From positions 1-47,136 of the forward strand of contig CAYRQM010000009.1 of NCBI GenBank assembly GCA_964426415.1: 47,136 bases of DNA. The letters are read 5' to 3'. The notes beneath the pieces are model-generated. The model had not been told where the DNA came from. It saw only the letters and a program-made list of their open reading frames with translations, and ran no database searches. The stretch comes from UBA3792 sp964426415. GTDB lineage: Bacteria; Bacillota; Clostridia; Christensenellales; CAG-138. This document shows, piece after piece, positions 12,487 to 20,100 of this stretch; the first letter of the stretch is position 1, and every line of letters starts with the position of its first letter. A program made the translations under genes and the position numbers.

Positions 12487-12516
12487 TTGCATGATTTGTG
12501 GGGCTGTGCATAGAAT
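12487..12516 (+). promoter_or_regulatory. Candidate promoter of the Myb/RsfA-like gene
   Basis: TTGCAT (12487-12492), an 18-nt spacer and TAGAAT (12511-12516) lie about 50 nt upstream of the start codon, just past the repeat copy ending at 12437. It is a reasonable but not perfect vegetative promoter. Confidence 0.5.
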
Positions 12517-12566
12517 GAACCAAACGTGGCAAGAATGTCAGCAAACAAACAGAGAGGTATATGCAT

Positions 12567-13124
12567 ATGAAAGGGACTCATCTTGGCTGGACAGCCGAAG
12601 AAAACGACGGATTGATGGCGGCGGTTTCCCGTGCGCGCCTCACCCACAAGCCGTTGCGCACCGCGTTTGAATCGGTGGCGGCGCATACGGGGCGGCGGCC
12701 GAACAGCGTCCGCAACCATTATTACACGCAGCTGCGTGCGGCGGCGCCGGCACAGCCCACGTTTGTACCGTTTTCGGAAGCGGAAACCGAACGGCTGCTC
12801 CGCTGCGTATTGTTGGCACAGGCGGCAGGTCGCTCCGTGCGTGCCTGCACGTTGGACATGGCAAACGGCGACACGCAGCGCATGCTCCGTTATCAAAACA
12901 AGTATCGCGCACTATTGAAATCGCAGCCCGAACGCGTGCGTGAAATGGTTGCCACGCTGATGGCGGAAGGTCACCCCGTCCCCGACCCCTATACGCGGGA
13001 TCCGCTCTCTCCCCATGTGGGCCGCCCGCCCAAGGCAAGCAAGGATTGGGAACACTCCATCCGTTCCCTGCTGGACGCGCTGTACGCCAGCATCTTGGAG
13101 CTGACGCGGGAAGGGACGGCATAG
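12567..13124 (+). CDS. Myb/SANT-like (RsfA-type) DNA-binding protein
   Basis: The ~185-residue protein opens with MKGTHLGWTAEENDGLMAAV and then AFESVAAHTGRRPNSVRNHYY. This pattern (tryptophan, acidic helix, AA-TGR-NSVRN-YY) resembles the Myb-like domain of Bacillus RsfA-type regulators. The middle part (PFSEAETERLLRCVL ... GDTQRMLRYQNKYRALL) resembles a second helical domain, and the C-terminus has a GRPPKASKDWE segment. I choose the ATG at 12567 because GAGAGG lies 9 nt upstream; an in-frame ATG at 12561 is too close to that site. Regulation of transcription, possibly sporulation-related, is inferred from the fold only. The gene stands alone and is bracketed by inverted repeats. Confidence 0.8.
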   Translation: MKGTHLGWTAEENDGLMAAVSRARLTHKPLRTAFESVAAHTGRRPNSVRNHYYTQLRAAAPAQPTFVPFSEAETERLLRCVLLAQAAGRSVRACTLDMANGDTQRMLRYQNKYRALLKSQPERVREMVATLMAEGHPVPDPYTRDPLSPHVGRPPKASKDWEHSIRSLLDALYASILELTREGTA

Positions 13125-13128
13125 AGGA

Positions 13129-13326
13129 GGCGCGGACTGCACTTCGTTCGCAACGGCTCCTTCGGCTTCGCCTCATCCGCATTGCTCGCCCGTTCCGTCG
13201 CGCCTCCTCTCCGCAAAAGGTCACGCGCTCGCTTCGGCTGTTCGGTTGTAAACGCCCTCACGACGCCTACGCGGCGCTACCAACCTTTTGCGGGTACACC
13301 CGCGTACACGGTTCTCGGGAAAGGAA
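13129..13326 (-). repeat. Right arm of the ~198-bp inverted repeat
   Basis: It begins 4 nt after the stop codon of the Myb-like gene and is the inverted counterpart of 12001-12198. The main difference is a short substituted block near 13248-13255, opposite GCGGGCTC in the left arm. The outer end carries a single copy of the 60-bp tandem unit (CTACCAACCTTTTGCGGG ... CGCGTACACGG). Confidence 0.9.
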
Positions 13327-13344
13327 CGATAAATCGCGCCCTCT

Positions 13345-13418
13345 GTCATCCTGAGGCAAAGCCTTTGGATCTCGCGCTTACACGGGAGATTCTTCGGTAC
13401 TTCGTCCCTCAGAATGAC
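13345..13418 (+). repeat. Dispersed 74-bp element, copy with a diverged 3' half
   Basis: GTCATCCTGAGGC at the left and CTCAGAATGAC at the right end bracket the shared core GGATCTCGCGCTTACACGGG. Compared with the two copies further right, the segment before the right end is different (GGTACTTCGTCC). A further partial repeat similar to 11690-11750 follows at 13451-13524, and GGGCAGA/TCTGCCC form a small hairpin at about 13432-13450. Confidence 0.8.
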
Positions 13419-13557
13419 CCCGTGGGAGCGGCGGGCAGATTCTATCTGCCCCTACGGAATGACCGCGTGGGGTGCTGTTTTGAATGCGAACCTACAAGAA
13501 TCAAAATGGCGGTGCAGCCGCCATTACCAAAATTTCTTCATTTCTTCATTCCCGTTT

Positions 13558-13890
13558 GTCATCCTGAGGCTGCGCCGAAGGATCTCGCGCTTACACGGGA
13601 GATTCTTCCTTGCTATCGCTTCGTCAGAATGACAACGGGGGACGGAAAACACGCGGTTTTGTTGACATTTTCATTGGGAAACCCGCGTACACGTTTTTCG
13701 GGAAAGGAACTTTAAATCGCGCCCTCTGTCATCCTGAGGCTGCGCCGAAGGATCTCGCGCTTACACGGGAGATTCTTCCTTGCTATCGCTTCGTCAGAAT
13801 GACAACGGGGGACGGAAAACACGCGGATTGATTGACATTTGCATTGGGAAACCCGTTTACACGCTTTTCGGGAAAGAGAATGATCACGCG
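13558..13890 (+). repeat. Tandem duplication of ~170 bp, each unit starting with the 76-bp element
   Basis: Unit 1 (13558-13727) and unit 2 (13728 to about 13890) are nearly identical. Each starts with an intact 76-bp element (13558-13633 and 13728-13803, GTCATCCTGAGGC ... TCAGAATGAC). Each continues AACGGGGGACGGAAAACACG, then an ATTGGGAAACCCG block and TACACG.TTTTCGGGAAAG, which is the reverse complement of part of the 60-bp tandem unit. Frames remain open across it, but no start signal or family match supports a gene. Confidence 0.9.
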
Positions 13891-13899
13891 GGACGCGAT

Positions 13900-14013
13900 G
13901 CCGTCTCCTCAAGTGAAAGGTACGTTATCCCGAACGCCAAAGGCTTCACATGGCGCAGCCATATTTCACTTGCAAAGCAGATTTCACAAATCCCGCAGGG
14001 ATTAAATTCACCC
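13900..14013. other. Non-coding tail of the repeat island
   Basis: No gene is visible. A perfect AATCCC-GCA-GGGATT hairpin lies at 13989-14003, within TTTCACTTGC...ATTTCACAAATCCCGCAGGG sequence that looks like another interspersed repeat. That last point is an impression only. Confidence 0.4.
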
Positions 14014-14014
14014 A

Positions 14015-14040
14015 AAAAAGAGCCCCGCGGGGCTCTTTTT
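14015..14040 (-). terminator. Terminator of nifJ
   Basis: The perfect palindrome AAAAAGAGCCCC / GGGGCTCTTTTT has a GC-rich stem and ends in a T run on either strand, so it can act bidirectionally. It lies 10 nt after the nifJ stop codon. Confidence 0.9.
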
Positions 14041-14050
14041 TGTTCGTTCC

Positions 14051-17000
14051 TTACATATCGTTGAGCTTCTTGTAGTAGTCGATCTTCTCGGCTGCTTCCT
14101 GCTCGGCGCGGGTGAACAGCTCGTCGGCGATTTCGGGGAACTGCTTCTTGAGGGAAGCGTACCGCGTCTCGCCCATGATGAACTCTTGGAAGCTGCTCTT
14201 GGGATCCTTGGAATCGAGCGTGAACGGGTTCTTGCCGTCCTGTTCCAAATCGGGGTTGTACCGATACAGCGGCCAGTAGCCGGCTTCGACTGCCTTCTTG
14301 GCTTCCTCTTGGCTGTGTCCCATGTTGATGCCATGGTTGATGCACGGCGCGTAGGCGATGATGAGCGACGGGCCTTTGTAGGCTTCCGCTTCGTTGACCG
14401 CTTTCAAGAGCTGGTTCGGGTCGGCGCCCATGCAGACCTTTGCGACGTACACATAGCCGTAGGACATTGCCATCAGGCCCAGATCCTTCTTCTTGGTGCG
14501 CTTGCCCGCTGCCGCGAACTTGGCGATCGGGCCGGTCGGCGTCGCCTTGGAGGACTGACCGCCGGTGTTGGAATAGACCTCGGTATCGACCACGAGCACA
14601 TTGATGTCCTCGTCCATTGCCAGAACGTGATCCAATCCGCCGTAACCGATGTCGTAAGCCCAACCGTCGCCGCCGAATACCCACACGGACGGCTTGACCA
14701 GCTGATCCTTTTGCGCAATGACTTCACGCGCCAGCGTGCAGGCGTCGCAGGGACACTGCTTGCCGTTGTTGCGCCACGCTTCTTCGTAGGGCGTACCCGT
14801 AAAGTCGCGTGCTTGGCTTGCTTCGCACAGTGCCAGCAGCTTGTCGCCCGCCGTGCGGGACGCTTCGGCATTGTTCATTTCATCCAGCCACACCTGCCCT
14901 GCCGCGGCGATTTCCTCGTCGCAGTAGTCGATGGCGATGAGCTTTTTCACGGTGTCCGCAAGGCGTGCGCGACGCTGCTTGGACGCCAGATTCATGCCGT
15001 AGCCGAACTCGGCGTTGTCCTCGAACAGGGAGTTTGCCCATGCGGGGCCTTGTCCCTTGTCGTTCTTGGTGTACGGCGCTGTCGGGGACGAACCGCCATA
15101 GATGGAGGAACAGCCCGTGGCGTTGGCGATGATCATGCGATCGCCAAAGAGCTGGGTGAGCAGCTTGACATACGGGGTTTCGCCGCAGCCTGCGCACGCG
15201 CCCGAGAACTCGAACAGCGGACGGAGGAACTGACTGCCCTTGACGGTCTTTTTGTTGACGTTCAGCGTCTTGTCGGGCAGCGAAACGGCGTAGTTCCAGT
15301 TGGCTTCTTCTTGCGCGGCTTCATGCAGCGGATGCATGGCGAGCGCCTTGACCTTTGCGGGGCAAACGTCGATGCAGTTGCCGCAGCCGGTGCAGTCCAG
15401 CGGGCTGACCTGCATGCGATAGGTCATGTTCGGCATATCCTTGCCTGCCGCCTTGGTCACAAACCCTGCGGGCTTGTTGGCTTCTTCTGCCTCGTTCAGC
15501 ACGAACGGGCGAATGCAGGCGTGCGGGCAGACCAGCGCGCAGCGGCCGCACTGGATGCAGTTTTCGGGAATCCAAGCGGGGACGTCCACCGCGATGCCGC
15601 GCTTTTCGTATTGGGTGGTGCCTGTGGGCACGGTGCCGTCGGGCGTCATGGCGGAGACGGGCAGCGTGTCGCCCTTCTGCTCTAAAATGGGCTTGATGTA
15701 GGCGTGGAAGTACGGATCGTCCGTCACCGCTTCGACGACTGCGCCTTCGGTGGTGGTCGCCCAAGATGCGGGGTACTTGACCTCGTATACGGCGTTCATG
15801 CCCGCGTCGATGGCGGCATAGTTCTTTGCAACGACGGCGTCGCCCTTCTTGCTGTAGGACTTCTTGGCTGCCGCCTTCATGAATTCGAGCGCCTGATCGG
15901 CGGGAATGACGTTGGCAAGCTTGAAGAATGCGGACTGCATGATGGTGTTGATTCTGCCGCCCATGCCGACTTCCTTCGCCAGCTTGATGGCGTCGATGTT
16001 GTAGAACTTGAGATGGTGCTTGGCGATGGCGTTCTTCATCACGGCAGGCAGCTCGGTTTCCATTTCGTCCAGCGTCCACGGGGAATTAAGCAGGAACGTA
16101 CCGCCGTCCTTGATGCCCTCGGCTACCGCGTAGCGGGTGACATAGGAAGAATTGTGGCACGCGGCGAAATCGGCGCAGTCGATGAGGTACGGGCTCTGAA
16201 TCGGCGTCTTGCCGAAGCGCAGATGGGATACGGTGAAGCCGCCCGACTTCTTGGAGTCGTAGGAGAAATACCCCTGCGCATACAGGTCGGTGTGGTCGCC
16301 GATGATTTTGATGCTGTTTTTGTTGGCGCCGACCGTGCCGTCGGAACCAAGACCGAAGAACTTGCACGCGATGGTGCCTTCGGGCGCGGCGTTGACCTGC
16401 GCGCCGATGGGCAGGCTGGTGAACGTCACATCGTCTTGGATGCCCACGGTGAAGTGGTTTTTGGGCGCGTCCTCCTTGATGTTGTCGAACACTGCCTTGA
16501 CCATGGTGGGCGTAAATTCTTTGCTGCCAAGGCCATATCTGCCGCCGACGCACTTGACGCCGCAGCGGCCCGCTTCACGCAGCGCGGTCATGACGTCCTC
16601 GTACAGCGGTTCGCCCAAAGAGCCCGGCTCCTTGGTGCGATCCAGCACGGCGATGCGCTTGCAGGAAGCGGGAATCGCCTCTAAAAGCTTGTCTGCCGCG
16701 AACGGACGGTACAAACGCACCTTCACAAGACCGAGCTTTTCGCCCTTGGCGTTGAGATAGTTGATGGTTTCCTCGGCGACGTCTGCGCCGCTTCCCATGA
16801 CGATGACGACTTCCTCCGCGTCGGGTGCGCCGACGTAATCGAACAGATGATAGCTGCGGCCCGTGATCTTTGCCACTTCATTCATGTAATGCTGCACCGT
16901 CTCGGGGATGGCGTCGTAATATTTGTTTGCCGCTTCGCGGTTTTGGAAATAGATGTCGGGATTCTGTGCCGTGCCGCCCAGATGGGGATGGTCGGGGTTC

Positions 17001-17620
17001 ATGGCGCGGGCGCGGAACGCCGCCACCGCATCACGATCCAACAGCTTGTCCATGTCGGCGTAGTCGATCAGCTCGATCTTTTGGACTTCGTGCGAGGTGC
17101 GGAAGCCATCGAAGAAATGACAGAACGGAACGGAAGACTTGATGGCGGACAGATGTGTCACCAGTGCCAAGTCCATGACCTCCTGTACGGACGCGCTTGC
17201 CAAGAACGCAAAGCCCGTCTGACGGCATGCCATCACATCGCTGTGATCGCCGAAGATGGAGAGCGCATGCGCCGCCAAAGCGCGCGCGGAAACGTGGAAC
17301 ACGCCGGGAAGCAGCTCGCCGCTGATCTTGTACATGTTGGGGATCATCAGCAGCAATCCCTGCGAAGCGGTGAACGTGGTGGTCAGCGCGCCCGCCTTCA
17401 GCGAACCGTGCACGGCGCCCGCCGCGCCCGCTTCGGACTGCATCTCTGCAATGCGAACCTTTTGGCCGAACAGATTTGTTCTGCCGTTTGCAGCCCATTC
17501 GTCTGCGACCTCTGCCATCGGGGACGACGGCGTGATGGGGTAAATTGCAGCAACATCGGAAAATGCGTACGCAACGTGCGCAGCAGCGGTATTGCCGTCA
17601 ATCGTCATGGTCTTTGCCAT
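14051..17620 (-). CDS. nifJ: Pyruvate:ferredoxin (flavodoxin) oxidoreductase
   Basis: PFOR oxidises pyruvate with CoA to acetyl-CoA and CO2 and reduces ferredoxin, the central step of clostridial fermentation. The 1189-residue single chain is full length. The N-terminal domain starts MAKTMTIDGNTAAAHVAYAFSDVAAIYPITPSSPMA. Two ferredoxin-type [4Fe-4S] motifs, CIQCGRCALVCPHAC and CTGCGNCIDVCPAKV, lie around 690-760. The C-terminal TPP domain contains GACAGCGETPY, GGDGWAYDIGYGGLDHVLA and DTEVYSNTGGQSSKATP. It is monocistronic, with its own promoter and a strong terminator. It would supply reduced ferredoxin and acetyl-CoA to the hydrogenase and AdhE encoded elsewhere in this window. Confidence 0.98.
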   Translation of the reverse strand: MAKTMTIDGNTAAAHVAYAFSDVAAIYPITPSSPMAEVADEWAANGRTNLFGQKVRIAEMQSEAGAAGAVHGSLKAGALTTTFTASQGLLLMIPNMYKISGELLPGVFHVSARALAAHALSIFGDHSDVMACRQTGFAFLASASVQEVMDLALVTHLSAIKSSVPFCHFFDGFRTSHEVQKIELIDYADMDKLLDRDAVAAFRARAMNPDHPHLGGTAQNPDIYFQNREAANKYYDAIPETVQHYMNEVAKITGRSYHLFDYVGAPDAEEVVIVMGSGADVAEETINYLNAKGEKLGLVKVRLYRPFAADKLLEAIPASCKRIAVLDRTKEPGSLGEPLYEDVMTALREAGRCGVKCVGGRYGLGSKEFTPTMVKAVFDNIKEDAPKNHFTVGIQDDVTFTSLPIGAQVNAAPEGTIACKFFGLGSDGTVGANKNSIKIIGDHTDLYAQGYFSYDSKKSGGFTVSHLRFGKTPIQSPYLIDCADFAACHNSSYVTRYAVAEGIKDGGTFLLNSPWTLDEMETELPAVMKNAIAKHHLKFYNIDAIKLAKEVGMGGRINTIMQSAFFKLANVIPADQALEFMKAAAKKSYSKKGDAVVAKNYAAIDAGMNAVYEVKYPASWATTTEGAVVEAVTDDPYFHAYIKPILEQKGDTLPVSAMTPDGTVPTGTTQYEKRGIAVDVPAWIPENCIQCGRCALVCPHACIRPFVLNEAEEANKPAGFVTKAAGKDMPNMTYRMQVSPLDCTGCGNCIDVCPAKVKALAMHPLHEAAQEEANWNYAVSLPDKTLNVNKKTVKGSQFLRPLFEFSGACAGCGETPYVKLLTQLFGDRMIIANATGCSSIYGGSSPTAPYTKNDKGQGPAWANSLFEDNAEFGYGMNLASKQRRARLADTVKKLIAIDYCDEEIAAAGQVWLDEMNNAEASRTAGDKLLALCEASQARDFTGTPYEEAWRNNGKQCPCDACTLAREVIAQKDQLVKPSVWVFGGDGWAYDIGYGGLDHVLAMDEDINVLVVDTEVYSNTGGQSSKATPTGPIAKFAAAGKRTKKKDLGLMAMSYGYVYVAKVCMGADPNQLLKAVNEAEAYKGPSLIIAYAPCINHGINMGHSQEEAKKAVEAGYWPLYRYNPDLEQDGKNPFTLDSKDPKSSFQEFIMGETRYASLKKQFPEIADELFTRAEQEAAEKIDYYKKLNDM

Positions 17621-17671
17621 TCTGTTTCCTCCTGTATTTTTCGGGGTGTTGCCCCTTTTCTACCAAGTATC

Positions 17672-17700
17672 AGTATATCAAAAAAAGCAGGGCGCGTCAA
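17672..17700 (-). promoter_or_regulatory. Promoter of nifJ
   Basis: TTGACG (17695-17700), a 17-nt spacer and TATACT (17672-17677) precede nifJ by about 52 nt. The leader has a small GGGG-CAACA-CCCC hairpin and an AGGAGG ribosome binding site. Confidence 0.8.
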
Positions 17701-17717
17701 TGTGCGCCCACACTTTT

Positions 17718-19211
17718 TCACGCTTTTGTTGCAACCGTGTCCAAGGGCAGCGTCTCATCCAACGGCTTGATCTTCTTTTTGTTGAGCCGCACGAACAGCA
17801 GCGTCGATACGATCAGCGTACTCACCTCTGAAATGGGGAACGCCCACCACACCATTTCCACGCTGTGGGTCGTCACCGCAAACAGTGCCGCAACGGGCAG
17901 CAGCACAAGCAGCTGCCGTTCCAACGATGCGATTGCCGCGTACAGGCCCGTATCGGTGGCGCCGAACGCCGTGTTGAGCGCGATGTCCGCCGCCGCAAAC
18001 ACGAAGCCCCACGAGATGATGCGCAGGATGTGCAGGTCGTCCGTCAGCCCAAAGATGCCCATTAGCTGATTGGCAAACAGCTGGAACGCCACCGTCCCCA
18101 ACAGCATGAACACCACGCAGTAGAGCGTGAGCATCCAAAGCGAACGCAAAAAGCGCTTGCGGTTGCGCGCACCGAAGTTGTAGCCCAAAATGCTCATGGC
18201 GGCGTTGTTCAGCCCGAACACGGGCATAAAGATGATGGATTGCAGACGGAAGAACACGCCGAACGCACTGACGTAGCGGTTCACGAAGGACGTGCCCGCC
18301 TTGACGGACTCCCAATATTCGCCCAGCCGCGTGAGGATGGTGTTCATCCCAATGAACATCACCGTGCTGACCGCCTGCATCAGGATGGAGGGCAGCCCCA
18401 CGCGATAGATTTCGCCCACGGTGCGCCGACTGAGCTTGAAATCGCGCAGACGCACACGCACTTCGCCCTTGGTGGTGGTGAGCAAAATGATTGCCAGCGC
18501 CATCGACGCAAACTGTCCGATGACCGTCGCAATGGCAGCGCCCTTGACGCCCATGGCGGGCACGAACCATGCGCCCAACACGAAAACGCGATCCAAAGCG
18601 ATGTTGACCACGGCGCCCGTGAGCTGCATCAGCATTGCAAAGATGGTGCGCCCTTGGGCGGTCATGATGCGTTCCACGCTGCACGATACGAACACGCCAA
18701 AGCAAAGGCACAGGCAAATGCGCATATAGTCCTCGCCGAACTTCTGCACGACGGGATCGTTGGTTTGCCATTGCATGAACGCCCTTGACAGCGTCAGCCC
18801 CATCAGGCAAAAGACCACCGCCGACAGAAGCGACAGCACAAGCCCGTTGCCCGCCGCACGGTTGGCGTCGTCAAAGCGGCGCTCACCCAAGCGGCGTGAG
18901 ATCAGCGAATTGATGCCCACCGCCGTGCCCACCGCCACGGAGATCAAAAGCATTTGCAGCGGATTGACCAGCGTCAACGCCGTCAATGCCTTTTCGCCCA
19001 CGGTCGCAGCGACTTCTGCGGTGTAGTGGCTGCCGAAAATCGCTTGCAGCGCTTCGGCGGGCAAGGTGGCAAGCTGGGACACAAAGTAGCTGTCCACGAC
19101 GTTGTAAAACGCCTGCACCAGCATCGAGATAATGATGGGCCAGCCCATGGAAAGCAGCAGTGTGCTTTCGCGTTGCGTCCCCATCTTGTTTTGTTTCATC
19201 GATTGTTCCAT
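17718..19211 (-). CDS. MATE family multidrug/sodium antiporter-type transporter
   Basis: The 497-residue integral membrane protein has about 12 hydrophobic segments. MATE features are the opening STLLLSMGWPIIISMLVQAFYNVVDSYFV, the GTAVGINSLISRRLGER loop after helix 3, and the mid-protein repeat of the same pattern (FRLQSIIFMPVFGLNNAAMSILGYNFGARN). MATE proteins export cationic compounds using Na+ or H+ gradients; the substrate here is unknown. It is transcribed alone. The start at 19211 lies only 9 nt after a TATAAT box and has no ribosome binding site, so the transcript appears nearly leaderless. An alternative ATG at 19199 also lacks a good site. Confidence 0.92.
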   Translation of the reverse strand: MEQSMKQNKMGTQRESTLLLSMGWPIIISMLVQAFYNVVDSYFVSQLATLPAEALQAIFGSHYTAEVAATVGEKALTALTLVNPLQMLLISVAVGTAVGINSLISRRLGERRFDDANRAAGNGLVLSLLSAVVFCLMGLTLSRAFMQWQTNDPVVQKFGEDYMRICLCLCFGVFVSCSVERIMTAQGRTIFAMLMQLTGAVVNIALDRVFVLGAWFVPAMGVKGAAIATVIGQFASMALAIILLTTTKGEVRVRLRDFKLSRRTVGEIYRVGLPSILMQAVSTVMFIGMNTILTRLGEYWESVKAGTSFVNRYVSAFGVFFRLQSIIFMPVFGLNNAAMSILGYNFGARNRKRFLRSLWMLTLYCVVFMLLGTVAFQLFANQLMGIFGLTDDLHILRIISWGFVFAAADIALNTAFGATDTGLYAAIASLERQLLVLLPVAALFAVTTHSVEMVWWAFPISEVSTLIVSTLLFVRLNKKKIKPLDETLPLDTVATKA

Positions 19212-19220
19212 AACAAAGGT

Positions 19221-19248
19221 ATTATACCCTCATAATTTCATAATGCAA
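19221..19248 (-). promoter_or_regulatory. Promoter of the MATE gene
   Basis: TTGCAT (19243-19248), a 16-nt spacer and TATAAT (19221-19226). Transcription would begin around 19214, leaving about 3 nt before the ATG. Confidence 0.7.
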
Positions 19249-19252
19249 GCAT

Positions 19253-19274
19253 TTTTGCAGGACAACCTGCAAAA
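19253..19274. promoter_or_regulatory. Perfect 9-bp inverted repeat just upstream of the MATE promoter
   Basis: TTTTGCAGG (19253-19261) and CCTGCAAAA (19266-19274) are separated by 4 nt, with the site ending 4 nt from the -35 box. It is followed by A residues rather than T on the transcript strand, so an operator is more likely than a terminator for the gene ending at 19312. Confidence 0.5.
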
Positions 19275-19311
19275 CGGGACAGAATCCGCCCCGCTTCGCG
19301 TTGCGAAAGGC

Positions 19312-20100
19312 TTATGCGATGGGCGAAAACGAGATTTCCACCTGCGTATCCGTGGTCACCTGCATTTGCAGCTGCAAGCCGTCGGGCAGATTGAGGGTGA
19401 CGTACTTGCCGTAATCGGTGGATTCGATATGGGTATTCGCCAGCAGCGACACGTTATCGTAATGCAGCGCCGAAAGGATGGGCAGGAAATTCTCGGCGTC
19501 CGTCACGCGATCTATGTTTTCGAACAGGGCGCAGGTGAGCGCCAGCGGATCGCCCGTGCGGGTATCAAACTGCACGGACAGGCAGTAGACGCGGCCGTCC
19601 GCGGCGGTATAGTACGCCTGCGTACACCAACGCGCCAGCTTGGCGCCCGTTTCCTCGTCGAAGAAATCGCGCAGTACGCAGACATAGCGGGTGTCGCCCA
19701 GCACGGCAGTCACCGATTCGCCCGTATCCAGCCAGCCGTTGTCGTTGGCGTACAGGTTGAGCGTTTCCCCCCAAAGCGAATTCAAAAGCGTCGTCACGTC
19801 CTGCTCCGTCAGCTCCTCCGGCAAGGGCGCACGCTGTGTGCCTTCCGTGGTGCAGCGCGCAAAGAGCTGCAGCGTCGTTTCCCGCGGAAGCGGCGCGCCG
19901 ATGCTCTCGGCACTGATGATGTTGACGACCTCGTAATGCTCCTCGTTGTATAGATTGACTTCTGCGATGCGGAAGAAGGCGCGATTGAGCAGCACCAGCA
20001 AGAACGACGCCGCCACCGTCCCCACAGACAGCGCGATGTAGGCGATGCGGGTGCGGGTTTCACGCTTGAAATTGGGAAACAGCACAAGCCGCTTTTTCAT
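19312..20100 (-). CDS. Membrane-anchored protein of unknown function, partner of the adjacent sensor kinase
   Basis: No family recognised. The 262-residue product starts MKKRLVLFPNFKRETRTRIAY, has one transmembrane helix at about 18-38 (ALSVGTVAASFLLVLL), and an extracytoplasmic domain with mixed alpha/beta character and no obvious catalytic motif. Its ATG overlaps the stop of the histidine kinase gene in an ATGA arrangement, so translation is coupled and the protein probably works with the kinase, for example as a modulator of its outer sensor domain. That role is inference from position. Confidence 0.75.
   Translation of the reverse strand: MKKRLVLFPNFKRETRTRIAYIALSVGTVAASFLLVLLNRAFFRIAEVNLYNEEHYEVVNIISAESIGAPLPRETTLQLFARCTTEGTQRAPLPEELTEQDVTTLLNSLWGETLNLYANDNGWLDTGESVTAVLGDTRYVCVLRDFFDEETGAKLARWCTQAYYTAADGRVYCLSVQFDTRTGDPLALTCALFENIDRVTDAENFLPILSALHYDNVSLLANTHIESTDYGKYVTLNLPDGLQLQMQVTTDTQVEISFSPIA

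Noticed and set aside
13182..13831. Plus-strand frames after the Myb-like gene
   Set aside because: They run through inverted and tandem repeats and lack start signals.
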